Positions 25,892 to 32,129 are shown, numbered from the stretch's first letter. The stretch is DNA of 64,000 nucleotides from Candidatus Chryseobacterium colombiense (GCA_029203185.1 CP119310.1:3726001-3790000), one strand, 5' to 3'. Notes: a model not told the origin generated them from the sequence alone. Made by a program: numbers and translations.

Positions 25892-25976
25892 GGAGAGTAG
25901 GCAAATATTGGTTTGTTGCGGCTTACTGCTAATGAGTTCTACGACAGTAGTGAAGGTTCGATTCCTTTGCTCTCCG
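25892..25976 (+). tRNA. tRNA-Ser(GCT)-like
   Basis: Class II cloverleaf: acceptor GGAGAGT/GCTCTCC, anticodon arm GCTTA-CTGCTAA-TGAGT reading GCT, a long variable arm (CTACGACAGTAG), T arm GAAGG-TTCGATT-CCTTT, discriminator G. Confidence 0.83.
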
Positions 25977-25981
25977 CAAAA

Positions 25982-26052
25982 GGTCTATTGAGGTAATGGT
26001 AACCTTCCCGACTGTCTCTCGGGTGCCGCGAGTTCGATTCTCGCATAGACCG
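25982..26052 (+). tRNA. tRNA-Asp(GTC)-like
   Basis: Acceptor GGTCTAT/ATAGACC perfect; D arm AGGT/ACCT; anticodon arm CCCGA-CTGTCTC-TCGGG reads GTC; T arm GCGAG-TTCGATT-CTCGC. Discriminator G, the tRNA-Asp identity base. Confidence 0.88.
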
Positions 26053-26055
26053 CTA

Positions 26056-26112
26056 AGATTCATGGAAATTTCAGATCCGACTGTCTCTCGGAAAAGAAAT
26101 TGAAGTGAATCT
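26056..26112 (+). ncRNA. Free-standing tRNA-Asp anticodon stem-loop on a non-tRNA stem
   Basis: The 7-nt loop CTGTCTC and its flanking stem TCCGA/TCGGA (26076-26092) repeat the anticodon arm of the tRNA-Asp just upstream. It is mounted on an unrelated two-part stem: AGATTCA/TGAATCT (26056-26062, 26106-26112) and ATTTC/GAAAT (26068-26072, 26096-26100). There is no D or T arm. The result is a linear hairpin showing only an Asp anticodon loop. Confidence 0.7.
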
Positions 26113-26118
26113 GTAAAA

Positions 26119-26190
26119 CTGGAAAGATAATGGTGGTTGTTTACCCGCCTTGGACGCGGGAGGTCATAGGTTCGAATCCTATTTTCCAGA
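26119..26190 (+). tRNA. tRNA-Pro(TGG)-like
   Basis: Acceptor CTGGAAA/TTTCCAG perfect; anticodon arm CCCGC-CTTGGAC-GCGGG reads TGG; T arm ATAGG-TTCGAAT-CCTAT. The D stem is weak (TAA/TTA) and position 8 is G instead of U, so the body is atypical. Confidence 0.75.
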
Positions 26191-26196
26191 CAGTTT

Positions 26197-26269
26197 GCTC
26201 CATTCGTCTAATGGTTTAGGACGGCTGCCTTTCGAGCAGTAGATAAGAGTTCGATTTTCTTATGGAGTG
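26197..26269 (+). tRNA. tRNA-Glu(TTC)-like
   Basis: Acceptor GCTCCAT/ATGGAGT (G1-U72), D region TCGTCTAATGGTTTAGGAC as in tRNA-Glu, anticodon arm GCTGC-CTTTCGA-GCAGT reading TTC, T arm AAGAG-TTCGATT-TTCTT. Discriminator G. Confidence 0.83.
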
Positions 26270-26276
26270 CAAAAAA

Positions 26277-26348
26277 TGAATAGTGAATTTTACTTGGTAA
26301 GTGAGTTTAAAAATTGACCAGCAAAGCGAATTGACAATTCACTATTCA
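26277..26348. repeat. Spacer inverted repeat 2
   Basis: Perfect 13-bp arms TGAATAGTGAATT (26277-26289) and AATTCACTATTCA (26336-26348). The interior shares AGCAAAGCGAATTGACAATT with spacer repeat 1. Confidence 0.75.
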
Positions 26349-26361
26349 CAAATTAAAAAAT

Positions 26362-26433
26362 GATTTCGTAGCTCAATGGCAGAGCACTGGTCTGTTAAAC
26401 CAGAAGTTGAAAGTTCGAGTCTTTCCGGAATCG
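26362..26433 (+). tRNA. tRNA-Asn(GTT)-like
   Basis: Acceptor GATTTCG/CGGAATC (one G-U), D arm GCTC/GAGC with a short loop, anticodon arm CTGGT-CTGTTAA-ACCAG reading GTT, T arm GAAAG-TTCGAGT-CTTTC, discriminator G. Confidence 0.85.
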
Positions 26434-26472
26434 CAAAAACTAAATGTTAATTGTTTCAAAGAGAAAAAGAAA

Positions 26473-26534
26473 AGGTTTGTCGAGAGCAGAAGATCTTTAC
26501 GCCAAAAACACGATATAATATAGACAAACTTTTT
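26473..26534 (+). repeat. Large-loop hairpin family, copy A
   Basis: AGGTTTGTC and GACAAACTT close a ~41-nt loop that contains GAGAGCAGAAGATCTTTA, followed by TTTCTT. The same plan recurs at 26597, 26845 and 27171 with the loop core (G/A)AGCGCAGAAGWTCTT. Confidence 0.6.
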
Positions 26535-26596
26535 CTTAACTCACTTGAAACTCAATGATGAAAGTTTTAAACATAATATAAATTTTTAGGTAAAAT

Positions 26597-26651
26597 AAAG
26601 TTTGTCAAAGCGCAGGAGTTCTTATATCAAACAAAAATTAAGACAAGCTTT
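26597..26651 (+). repeat. Large-loop hairpin family, copy B
   Basis: AAAGTTTGTC and GACAAGCTTT enclose AAAGCGCAGGAGTTCTTATA. The following sequence is U-rich (TATTTTTTAA), so it may also terminate transcription. Confidence 0.6.
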
Positions 26652-26727
26652 ATTTTTTAATTAGAAATTAGAATTTAGAAATGTGATATTATCTAAAAAC
26701 TATCAACTAACAACTAGTTGCAAAAAC

Positions 26728-26809
26728 GATGGTTCGCCGAAGTGGAAGAGTCGGGGCGGTCTGCAAAACCGTTGCGCAAGCTGAGTGGGTTTGAATCCCA
26801 TAACCATCT
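26728..26809 (+). tRNA. tRNA-Cys(GCA)-like on a class II, Tyr-like body
   Basis: Acceptor GATGGTT/AACCATC perfect; anticodon arm GCGGT-CTGCAAA-ACCGT reads GCA. A 13-nt variable arm (TGCGCAAGCTGAG) and the D-arm sequence resemble tRNA-Tyr/Ser, not normal class I tRNA-Cys. The T loop reads TTTGAAT, so C56 is replaced by U. Discriminator U. Confidence 0.75.
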
Positions 26810-26844
26810 CAAATAACTAAAATGAGATGAGTTCCGAAGAAAAA

Positions 26845-26909
26845 AAAGTTTGTCGAGCGTAGAAGTTCTTATATCAAACTAAAAATTAAAGACAGGCTTT
26901 GTTTTTCTT
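26845..26909 (+). repeat. Large-loop hairpin family, copy C
   Basis: AAAGTTTGTC pairs with GACAGGCTTT, loop core GAGCGTAGAAGTTCTTATA, then GTTTTTCTT. AGTTTG could alternatively pair with CAAACT (26875-26880) inside the loop. Confidence 0.6.
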
Positions 26910-26985
26910 CACAAAAAAAGAAGTTAAATGTTAAAAGCTAGAAATTAGAGATATAGCATTATCCAAAAACTAGCAACCAAAAAAG

Positions 26986-27072
26986 GGAAGTACGCCGGAG
27001 CTGGAGAGCCGGGGCAGACTGTAAATCTGTTGCTTCATTGCTGAGTAGGTTCGAATCCTACTGCTTCCACCA
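26986..27072 (+). tRNA. tRNA-Tyr(GTA)-like with encoded CCA
   Basis: Acceptor GGAAGTA/TGCTTCC, anticodon arm GCAGA-CTGTAAA-TCTGT reading GTA, class II variable arm, T arm GTAGG-TTCGAAT-CCTAC, discriminator A. The only array member followed by a genomic CCA. Confidence 0.87.
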
Positions 27073-27075
27073 ACA

Positions 27076-27146
27076 CCGCTGATAATGTAATGGCAGCATG
27101 CAGGAAATGTACTCTTGTTGTTCAGGTTCGACTCCTGGTCAGATGG
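27076..27146 (+). tRNA. Degenerate tRNA-like gene, anticodon TGT, related to the tRNA-Gln copy
   Basis: The 3' half (TCTTGTTGTTCAGGTTCGA) matches the tRNA-Gln-like gene at 27680. The anticodon arm CAGGA-AATGTAC-TCTTG would read TGT (Thr), but position 33 is A and not U. The acceptor CCGCTGA/TCAGATG has two mismatches. It is unlikely to act as a normal elongator. Confidence 0.6.
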
Positions 27147-27170
27147 TCAAAAAATGAAATAGGGAACGAG

Positions 27171-27241
27171 AAAGGTTTTGTCAAGCGCAGAAGATCTTTA
27201 CAAAAAAATTACAGGCATAGTTTATAATTCGACAAAGCTTT
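27171..27241 (+). repeat. Large-loop hairpin family, copy D
   Basis: AAAGGTTTTGTC and GACAAAGCTTT close a ~48-nt loop holding AAGCGCAGAAGATCTTTA. Same core as copies A-C. Confidence 0.6.
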
Positions 27242-27273
27242 CTCAGACCTAAAATATAAGTAATGCGTAATGT

Positions 27274-27357
27274 GCAATGAGTAATTATTGTGATGGATAA
27301 TTAATTATGAATTTATTAGCATAGTTTTTTTATTACTGATTACCAATTACTCATTGC
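27274..27357. repeat. Spacer inverted repeat 3
   Basis: Perfect 13-bp arms GCAATGAGTAATT (27274-27286) and AATTACTCATTGC (27345-27357), directly before the tRNA-Leu-like gene. Confidence 0.7.
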
Positions 27358-27368
27358 CTATAAAACTT

Positions 27369-27442
27369 GTGGGAATGGTGGAAATGGCAGACACACTTGA
27401 TTTAGGCTCAAGGTTTTGGGGGTTCGAATCCCTCTTCCCGTA
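27369..27442 (+). tRNA. tRNA-Leu(TAG)-like lacking the long variable arm
   Basis: Acceptor GTGGGAA/TTCCCGT (two G-U), D arm GTGG/CAC as in tRNA-Leu, anticodon arm CTTGA-TTTAGGC-TCAAG reading TAG, T arm GGGGG-TTCGAAT-CCCTC. The variable region is only 5 nt (GTTTT), whereas bacterial tRNA-Leu has a 12-20-nt arm. Confidence 0.78.
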
Positions 27443-27456
27443 CAAAATATGAGTAA

Positions 27457-27539
27457 TAGGTAATCAGCAATGAGTAATTGCGAACGTAAATGATAAAGTA
27501 TGATTTTAATATTACTAATTAACCATTGCTCATTACCTA
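27457..27539. repeat. Spacer inverted repeat 4
   Basis: TAGGTAATCAGCAATG (27457-27472) and CATTGCTCATTACCTA (27524-27539), 15 of 16 complementary, between the Leu-like and Phe-like genes. Confidence 0.65.
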
Positions 27540-27546
27540 TAAAAAT

Positions 27547-27619
27547 GGAAGAGTGGTGTAGCAGGTCTGCACGTTAGTCTGAAAAACTAAAGGTACAGGT
27601 TCGATTCCTGTCTGTTCCG
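27547..27619 (+). tRNA. tRNA-Phe(GAA)-like
   Basis: Anticodon arm TTAGT-CTGAAAA-ACTAA reads GAA; T arm ACAGG-TTCGATT-CCTGT; the acceptor GGAAGAG/CTGTTCC has a central G-G mismatch; D arm GTGT/GCAC. Discriminator G, where tRNA-Phe normally has A. Confidence 0.78.
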
Positions 27620-27625
27620 CGAAAT

Positions 27626-27674
27626 ATGAGTAATAAGTTACGCGCCAAAATATTACTAATTACCTATTACTCAT
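27626..27674. repeat. Spacer inverted repeat 5
   Basis: ATGAGTAATA (27626-27635) and TATTACTCAT (27665-27674), 10 of 10 complementary, between the Phe-like and Gln-like genes. Confidence 0.6.
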
Positions 27675-27679
27675 GAAAC

Positions 27680-27752
27680 TGATTCATAGTGTAATTGGTC
27701 AGCACACAAGACTTTGACTCTTGTTGTTCAGGTTCGAGTCCTGATGAATCAA
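27680..27752 (+). tRNA. tRNA-Gln(TTG)-like
   Basis: Acceptor TGATTCA/TGAATCA perfect; D arm GTGT/GCAC; anticodon arm CAAGA-CTTTGAC-TCTTG reading TTG; T arm TCAGG-TTCGAGT-CCTGA. Last member of the array, 38 nt before the next protein gene. Confidence 0.85.
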
Positions 27753-27790
27753 CTTATGAAATCATACTAATAACCAAAAAAACAATAACC

Positions 27791-28084
27791 ATGAAAGATT
27801 CAATAAAAATGATTCTGGTAGGTATGATGTCCTTCATTGCTATAGCCAGGAGTTGTGTGAAAACAAGTACGCGGGTTGCTCATATTTCTGAACCTATGCT
27901 GATGGAAACAAAATACCTGAAAAATGCGAATGCATTAGAAAAAGAAAGCGAAAATAGCTTCAGTGCTGTAAAAGCAATAAAATCCACTAAAGAAGTGGCC
28001 GATGTTGTGGAGTTTACTGAAAAACTGATAAAAAAAGATAGTTTGAAAACAAATATTAAACCTGTAAACACTATTAAAAAATGA
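27791..28084 (+). CDS. Small putative exported protein, 97 aa
   Basis: I start at ATG 27791, which lies in the AATAACCATGAAA context shared with other island genes; the frame continues upstream only through the tRNA-Gln-like gene. The N-terminus MKDSIKMILVGMMSFIAIA is hydrophobic and followed by RSC, so it could be a membrane anchor or weak lipoprotein signal. The rest is lysine-rich and helical. No family is recognised. It is the first protein gene after the tRNA-like array and lies 29 nt before the RNase-H-like gene, so it may share the array transcript. Confidence 0.55.
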   Translation: MKDSIKMILVGMMSFIAIARSCVKTSTRVAHISEPMLMETKYLKNANALEKESENSFSAVKAIKSTKEVADVVEFTEKLIKKDSLKTNIKPVNTIKK

Positions 28085-28113
28085 AAAAATAGGTTTACAA
28101 AAAACTTAAAAAA

Positions 28114-28599
28114 ATGGAAACGCAACAACAAACATGGCAGAACATGACGGGAAAAATTTTCCAACAGTCTATCACACAGCTGGTAGAAGAAGCCATCATC
28201 CGCGAACAGGCAAAAGGACACCGATTGAAAGTATGTGTGGGTTCAGACTCCCACGTTTATGGGGAGGCTATCAATTATGCTACGGCGGTTGTCTTTATTC
28301 GTGAGGGAAAAGGAGCGTTTACCTTTATCAGAAAAGAAAGAGAAATACAAAGTATCAGTATCAAAGAGCGTATGTTGAACGAGGTAAACAAATCCGTAGA
28401 AATCGCTTATGCCATTTGCTCTATTCTGGAAACTTATGATGTGGAAATGGAGGTACACGCAGACATTAACACAGACCCGGATTTTAAATCTAACGTAGCG
28501 TTGAGAGACGCCATGGGATATATTCTGGGAATGGGATATGTATTTAAAGCAAAACCTTACGCATTCGCAAGTTCTAATTGTGCTGATATGATGGTGTGA
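28114..28599 (+). CDS. RNase H-like YkuK-family protein
   Basis: 161 residues resembling Bacillus YkuK (DUF458), an RNase H-fold family. Acidic positions that could bind metal are visible in VCVGSDSHVYG (around residue 42) and in MEVHADINTDPDFK (around residue 112). It also has the characteristic YATAVVFIREGKGAFTFIRK stretch. A nuclease activity on RNA is likely by fold but not shown for the family. It opens the row of RNA-processing genes and is followed by the exonuclease gene after 94 nt. Confidence 0.8.
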   Translation: METQQQTWQNMTGKIFQQSITQLVEEAIIREQAKGHRLKVCVGSDSHVYGEAINYATAVVFIREGKGAFTFIRKEREIQSISIKERMLNEVNKSVEIAYAICSILETYDVEMEVHADINTDPDFKSNVALRDAMGYILGMGYVFKAKPYAFASSNCADMMV

Positions 28600-28693
28600 T
28601 ATAAAGTTGGGAGCGGGATGAGAGGAGTTTTTTAACAGTCTGAATTTAACCTCCTATATCTGGCTTCCAACTTCCATCCAAAAATAAATTAAA

Positions 28694-29239
28694 ATGTTTT
28701 TATACGACAAAGTAATCGTCATAGATATTGAAGCCACGTGCTGGGAAAAAGGACAAATCCCCGAAAATCAGAAAAGAGAAATCATTGAGATCGGGATTTG
28801 TAAACTCAATATGTCGGACGGAAATATCGAAGAAAAGAGAAGTTATCTGATAAAACCAACACATTCGGAAGTAAGCGAATATTGTACTCAATTGACAGGA
28901 ATTACTCCCGAAAAATTGGAAAAAGAAGGAATTTCATATAAAGAGGCCTGTTCAAATATAAAAAACAGATACAATTCATTACGAAGAACATACGCAGGTT
29001 ATGGCGGATTCGATAAATCAATTATGGAAAGTCAATGTAAAGAATTTGATGTTAAATTTCCATTTAGTGAAACCTATCTTGACTTGAAAGTATTGATAAG
29101 TTTAATGTCTGGAGAAAAACCAATCGGACTTTTAAAAGAACTTGAAGCAAGAAATATAGATTTTGAAGGAAGTAATCACAATGGTGCAGATGACGCTTTT
29201 AACACAGCGAAATTATTGTATCATGTTTTAAAAAAGTAA
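28694..29239 (+). CDS. DEDDh 3'-5' exonuclease (ERI1/KapD-like), paralogue 1
   Basis: 181 residues. Exo I is VIVIDIEATCW (Asp11, Glu13), Exo II is YAGYGGFDKS, and Exo III is HNGADDAFNTAK with His and Asp of the DEDDh set. This sub-branch (KapD, ERI1, SND-like) trims structured RNA 3' ends, including rRNA in eukaryotes. Two more copies follow at 32130 and 32703. The stop is 6 nt before the cREC gene, so it is in one operon with the ligase. Cleaning of RNA 3' ends before ligation is the likely job here. Confidence 0.9.
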   Translation: MFLYDKVIVIDIEATCWEKGQIPENQKREIIEIGICKLNMSDGNIEEKRSYLIKPTHSEVSEYCTQLTGITPEKLEKEGISYKEACSNIKNRYNSLRRTYAGYGGFDKSIMESQCKEFDVKFPFSETYLDLKVLISLMSGEKPIGLLKELEARNIDFEGSNHNGADDAFNTAKLLYHVLKK

Positions 29240-29245
29240 AAACCA

Positions 29246-29623
29246 ATGGAAATAACAAAAAGATTATTGTTTCTGGATGATATAAGATATCCGATTGAGG
29301 CGTATCATTATACCAAACAGGATATTTTCCTCAGAAAAGACTGGCATATCGTTCGAAATTACGAACAGTTTGTCAACAGAATTTTGGAAAAAGGACTTCC
29401 GGAAATGATCTCTTTTGATCACGACCTTGCGGACGAACATTATCTGGAACCGAATTCTCAGGAATTTATTGAAAAAACAGGCTACGATTGTGCAAAATGG
29501 CTGGTAGAATATTGTATGGATAATAACACAGACTTACCAAAATTTTATTGTCACTCCATGAATCCTGTTGGAAAGGAAAATATTGAAAGCCTTTTAAAAA
29601 ACTTTAAAAAACTATTAAAATGA
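29246..29623 (+). CDS. Cyclic-phosphate-processing receiver-like domain protein (cREC)
   Basis: 125 residues with a receiver-like fold: LLFLDDIRYP at the start (double Asp, acidic pocket), MISFDHDLADEH in the middle and KFYCHSMNPVGKENI near the end. This matches the family proposed from comparative genomics to process 2',3'-cyclic phosphate ends in RNA-repair gene neighbourhoods (cREC). It overlaps the RNA ligase gene by 4 nt, consistent with that role: healing of nuclease-made ends before sealing. The activity itself is a prediction. Confidence 0.82.
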   Translation: MEITKRLLFLDDIRYPIEAYHYTKQDIFLRKDWHIVRNYEQFVNRILEKGLPEMISFDHDLADEHYLEPNSQEFIEKTGYDCAKWLVEYCMDNNTDLPKFYCHSMNPVGKENIESLLKNFKKLLK

Positions 29624-30210
29624 AAAAGATAAGTACACTATTCAAAAAAGATATACATAATTTAGGAAGAGTTATTAACGAAATTAATCCTGAAAATAAT
29701 TGGGTTTTTGATGGAAAAGCTATTGCTACACAAAAGTATGACGGTTCTGCATGTGCAGTAATCAACGGTAAATTATATAAAAGATACGATGCCAAGAAAG
29801 GAAAAACAGCTCCTGAAGGCGCAATTCCGTGTCAGGAAGCAGATCTTATTACCGGCCATCATCCGCATTGGGTAGCGTGTGATATTGATAAAAAAGAAGA
29901 TCAATACTTTTGGGAAGGTTTCAACGCTTTGGCTGAATTAGGTGAGGTAGAAGACGGAACGTACGAACTTATTGGAGAGAAGATACAAGGAAATCCCGAA
30001 AATATTAAAGGTCATTTATTGGTAAAACATGGAGAAAATATTCTTAGTTTGGAAAGTTTGGATTTTGAATTTATCAAGAACTTTTTGAGTAATCCTGAGA
30101 ATAATATGGAAGGTATTGTTTTCCATCATACCGCTGATCATCGGATGTGTAAAATTAGAAAATCTGACTTTGGCGTCCGCAGAAAAGTAGTAAAAGAACT
30201 TGTTGTTTAA
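29620..30210 (+). CDS. RNA ligase, small T4-Rnl1/DUF5565-like type
   Basis: 196 residues, a minimal nucleotidyltransferase. Motif I is KYDGSA with the AMP-accepting lysine at K39; motif IIIa-like YELIGEK, motif IV MEGIVFHH and motif V CKIRKSDFG follow in order. No extra tRNA-binding domain is present. It would seal 3'-OH/5'-phosphate RNA ends with ATP. It is translationally coupled to the cREC gene and follows the exonuclease gene, forming an end-healing and sealing unit. A short hairpin (30220-30254) follows the stop. Confidence 0.88.
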   Translation: MKKISTLFKKDIHNLGRVINEINPENNWVFDGKAIATQKYDGSACAVINGKLYKRYDAKKGKTAPEGAIPCQEADLITGHHPHWVACDIDKKEDQYFWEGFNALAELGEVEDGTYELIGEKIQGNPENIKGHLLVKHGENILSLESLDFEFIKNFLSNPENNMEGIVFHHTADHRMCKIRKSDFGVRRKVVKELVV

Positions 30211-30221
30211 AATAAGGATTA

Positions 30222-30257
30222 AGTTTCGGTAATTCATTTTATCGAAACTTTTTACGG
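30222..30257 (+). terminator. Terminator after the RNA ligase gene
   Basis: AAGTTTCG and CGAAACTT form an 8-bp stem closing a loop of ~14 nt, followed by TTTT. It separates the ligase unit from the nucleoside-hydrolase-like gene. Confidence 0.55.
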
Positions 30258-30329
30258 GTTAAATTGAACCAGAAATTTATCTATCTAATTAATTAAAAAT
30301 ATTTATTAAACTAAAAACTAAAAATAATC

Positions 30330-31199
30330 ATGAAATATAAATTACCTTTTCATTTTGATATGGAAACGGCTGATCCGGATGATTCTATGACGTTGGCTAT
30401 TTTGGCAACGCATCCGAAGCTTCATCTGGCAAGCGTTTCTATACATCCGGGAGGAAAAGATCAAATCGGATTTGTAAGACGAGTCTTGCAAATTTTGGAC
30501 AGGGAAGATGTACGCATTGGATGTGGAATTCCGAAAAATTCAGCCAGCCGGGTTTCGGATTTTTATCGAAATTGGGTTGGGAAATTTGAAAATTCTGAAG
30601 CAGATGATACGGCGGCAAAAATTATGGCTGAAACACTTCATCAATTTCCTGATTGTACTTTATTGACTGGAGCAGCCCTTACAAATCCGTATGCTCTCTG
30701 GGGAAACGGAGTTTTCTTTGATCGTTGGTTTTGCCAAGGCGGTTTTGCAGGGGATAATATTGTTCCAAAAGAACATCGGCTGGAAAAATTTGACGGGAAA
30801 ATTACCTGTGCGACTTTCAACCTGAATGGAAATCCGTTGGCTGCAGAAAAGTTACTGTCAATTCCAATGACAGAAAGGCGACTGATCAGTAAAAATGTAT
30901 GTCACTCCGCTGTTTTTACTAAGAAAGATGCAGAAATGCTCATCCCGTTTCAAAATGAAAATAAAGGACTGAAATTGTTTCTTAAAGCAGTGGAGCTTAA
31001 AGAAAAAGCACTTCATGATACTGTTGCGGCCTTATTGGCTATAGATCCTTCAAAAGCAGTTTGGGCAGAAGTTATTCCTTACAGACAACGTGGTGAGTGG
31101 GGTTCTCAGAAAGAGGAAGAAAATTCCGGACATAATTCATCATTGATCACAACTCACATTCCGGATTTAAAAGATCTGTGGATGTTGATTAAACCTTAA
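30330..31199 (+). CDS. Nucleoside hydrolase-like protein
   Basis: 289 residues. The N-terminal DMETADPDDSMTLAIL (residues 10-25) corresponds to the DTDxGxDD calcium-binding motif of inosine-uridine nucleoside hydrolases, with small changes. LLTGAALTNPYALW and HDTVAALLAIDP give further family positions (NP and the late HD). Nucleoside hydrolases cleave the N-glycosidic bond of ribonucleosides. In an RNA island it might act on nucleosides from degraded RNA or on modified ends; the substrate is unknown. Confidence 0.8.
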   Translation: MKYKLPFHFDMETADPDDSMTLAILATHPKLHLASVSIHPGGKDQIGFVRRVLQILDREDVRIGCGIPKNSASRVSDFYRNWVGKFENSEADDTAAKIMAETLHQFPDCTLLTGAALTNPYALWGNGVFFDRWFCQGGFAGDNIVPKEHRLEKFDGKITCATFNLNGNPLAAEKLLSIPMTERRLISKNVCHSAVFTKKDAEMLIPFQNENKGLKLFLKAVELKEKALHDTVAALLAIDPSKAVWAEVIPYRQRGEWGSQKEEENSGHNSSLITTHIPDLKDLWMLIKP

Positions 31200-31244
31200 G
31201 AATTAATATTTATTAAACTAAAATTACAAAATTTATAGGTTGAT

Positions 31245-31352
31245 ATGCATAGAGTTGTCATTCAGAACGTAACGAAGTGGAGTGAAGAATCTGTAAAAAT
31301 TAAGTTGAGATTCTTCCTTCGTCAGAATGACATTAAGAACCTAGAATTTTTG
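31245..31352. repeat. Intergenic repeat (GAGATTCTTCCTTCGTCAGAATGACA family), copy 1
   Basis: TTGTCATTCAGAACG and the inverse CGTCAGAATGACATT frame GAAGAATCT/AGATTCTTC arms. A second copy is at 36283-36365. Common type of dispersed repeat; no gene lies within it. Confidence 0.65.
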
Positions 31353-31379
31353 TAATTAAAAAACAAACAATTAAAAAAA

Positions 31380-31943
31380 ATGAAACCCAATATATTTTTC
31401 ACAGCAGACCACCATTTTGGTCACGAAAATATTATAAAATTTTCCGAAAGACCTTTTGAGTCTTTAGAACACATGAATGAAGAACTCATCAAAAGATGGA
31501 ATGAAAGGATCGGCAAGGACGATACTGTTTACCATTTGGGCGATATCAGTTTAGGAAAACCAGATTTCACGAAAGAAATTTTGGATCGATTAAATGGAAA
31601 TATTCATTTAATAAAAGGCAATCACGAAGGTGCAGCACTGACTTATCCTAAAAGATTTGCTTCGATCAGAGATTATCACGAACTGAGAATTGACGAGCCT
31701 GAAAACAGTAATGGCAAACAGAAAATCATTCTTTTTCATTATGCCATGAGAACATGGAACGGTTCACATCGCGGAGTTTGGCAACTCTACGGACATTCAC
31801 ACGGAACATTGCCGGATGATGAAATGGCATTGAGCTTCGATGTGGGTGTAGATTGTCATAATTTTTACCCGGTTTCTTACGAAGAAGTGAAAGAAATTAT
31901 GAAAAAGAAAAAATGGACGCCACCGTTTGCTCCGAGAAATTAA
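31380..31943 (+). CDS. Metallophosphoesterase
   Basis: 187 residues with all calcineurin-like motifs: FFTADHHFGHEN (DxH), YHLGDISLG (GD), LIKGNHEGA (GNHE), ILFHYAM (H) and LYGHSHGTL (GHxH). Small enzymes of this type act on phosphomonoesters or 2',3'-cyclic nucleotides. Its place between RNA-processing genes suggests an RNA-end phosphatase or cyclic phosphodiesterase, but the substrate is not shown. A strong terminator follows the stop at once. Confidence 0.9.
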   Translation: MKPNIFFTADHHFGHENIIKFSERPFESLEHMNEELIKRWNERIGKDDTVYHLGDISLGKPDFTKEILDRLNGNIHLIKGNHEGAALTYPKRFASIRDYHELRIDEPENSNGKQKIILFHYAMRTWNGSHRGVWQLYGHSHGTLPDDEMALSFDVGVDCHNFYPVSYEEVKEIMKKKKWTPPFAPRN

Positions 31944-31945
31944 AT

Positions 31946-31969
31946 AGGCTCCCTTCGGGGAGCTTTTTC
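31946..31969 (+). terminator. Terminator after the metallophosphoesterase gene
   Basis: GCTCCC-TTCG-GGGAGC, a UUCG tetraloop stem followed by TTTTT, directly after the stop codon. Confidence 0.9.
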
Positions 31970-31984
31970 TAAAATATTTTTTAC

Positions 31985-32003
31985 TACGTAAATAGAATGC
32001 GTA
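31985..32003 (+). promoter_or_regulatory. Regulon operator, site B
   Basis: TACGTAA-ATAGA-ATGCGTA, 11 bp before a TACCTTTG -7 element (32014-32021). It drives the exonuclease paralogue at 32130 after a ~100-nt leader in which I see no other feature. Confidence 0.75.
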
Positions 32004-32129
32004 CAAATGGCTTTACCTTTGCATAGTTTTAGCACCAACAGCAATTCTTCTTTAGGGTATTTCTTCCCGCTTCTCCCCCGAAAAACCAAATGCAGATGAA
32101 TGAAAAATAAGTAGAATAAAATAATAAAA

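Noticed and set aside
25659..25904. An 81-residue minus-strand reading frame (PTGLEPVTLDLENP...) across the tRNA-like genes
   Set aside because: It is the antisense of three tRNA-like genes. Peptides of the type GLEPVT and RFELSTPGL are well-known false proteins from tRNA antisense translation.
25411..27752. Ordinary housekeeping tRNA operon
   Set aside because: Too many structural defects, the isolated anticodon hairpin, and spacer hairpins, together with absence of Gly, Ala, Val, Trp and Met. I cannot exclude that some members are functional tRNAs.
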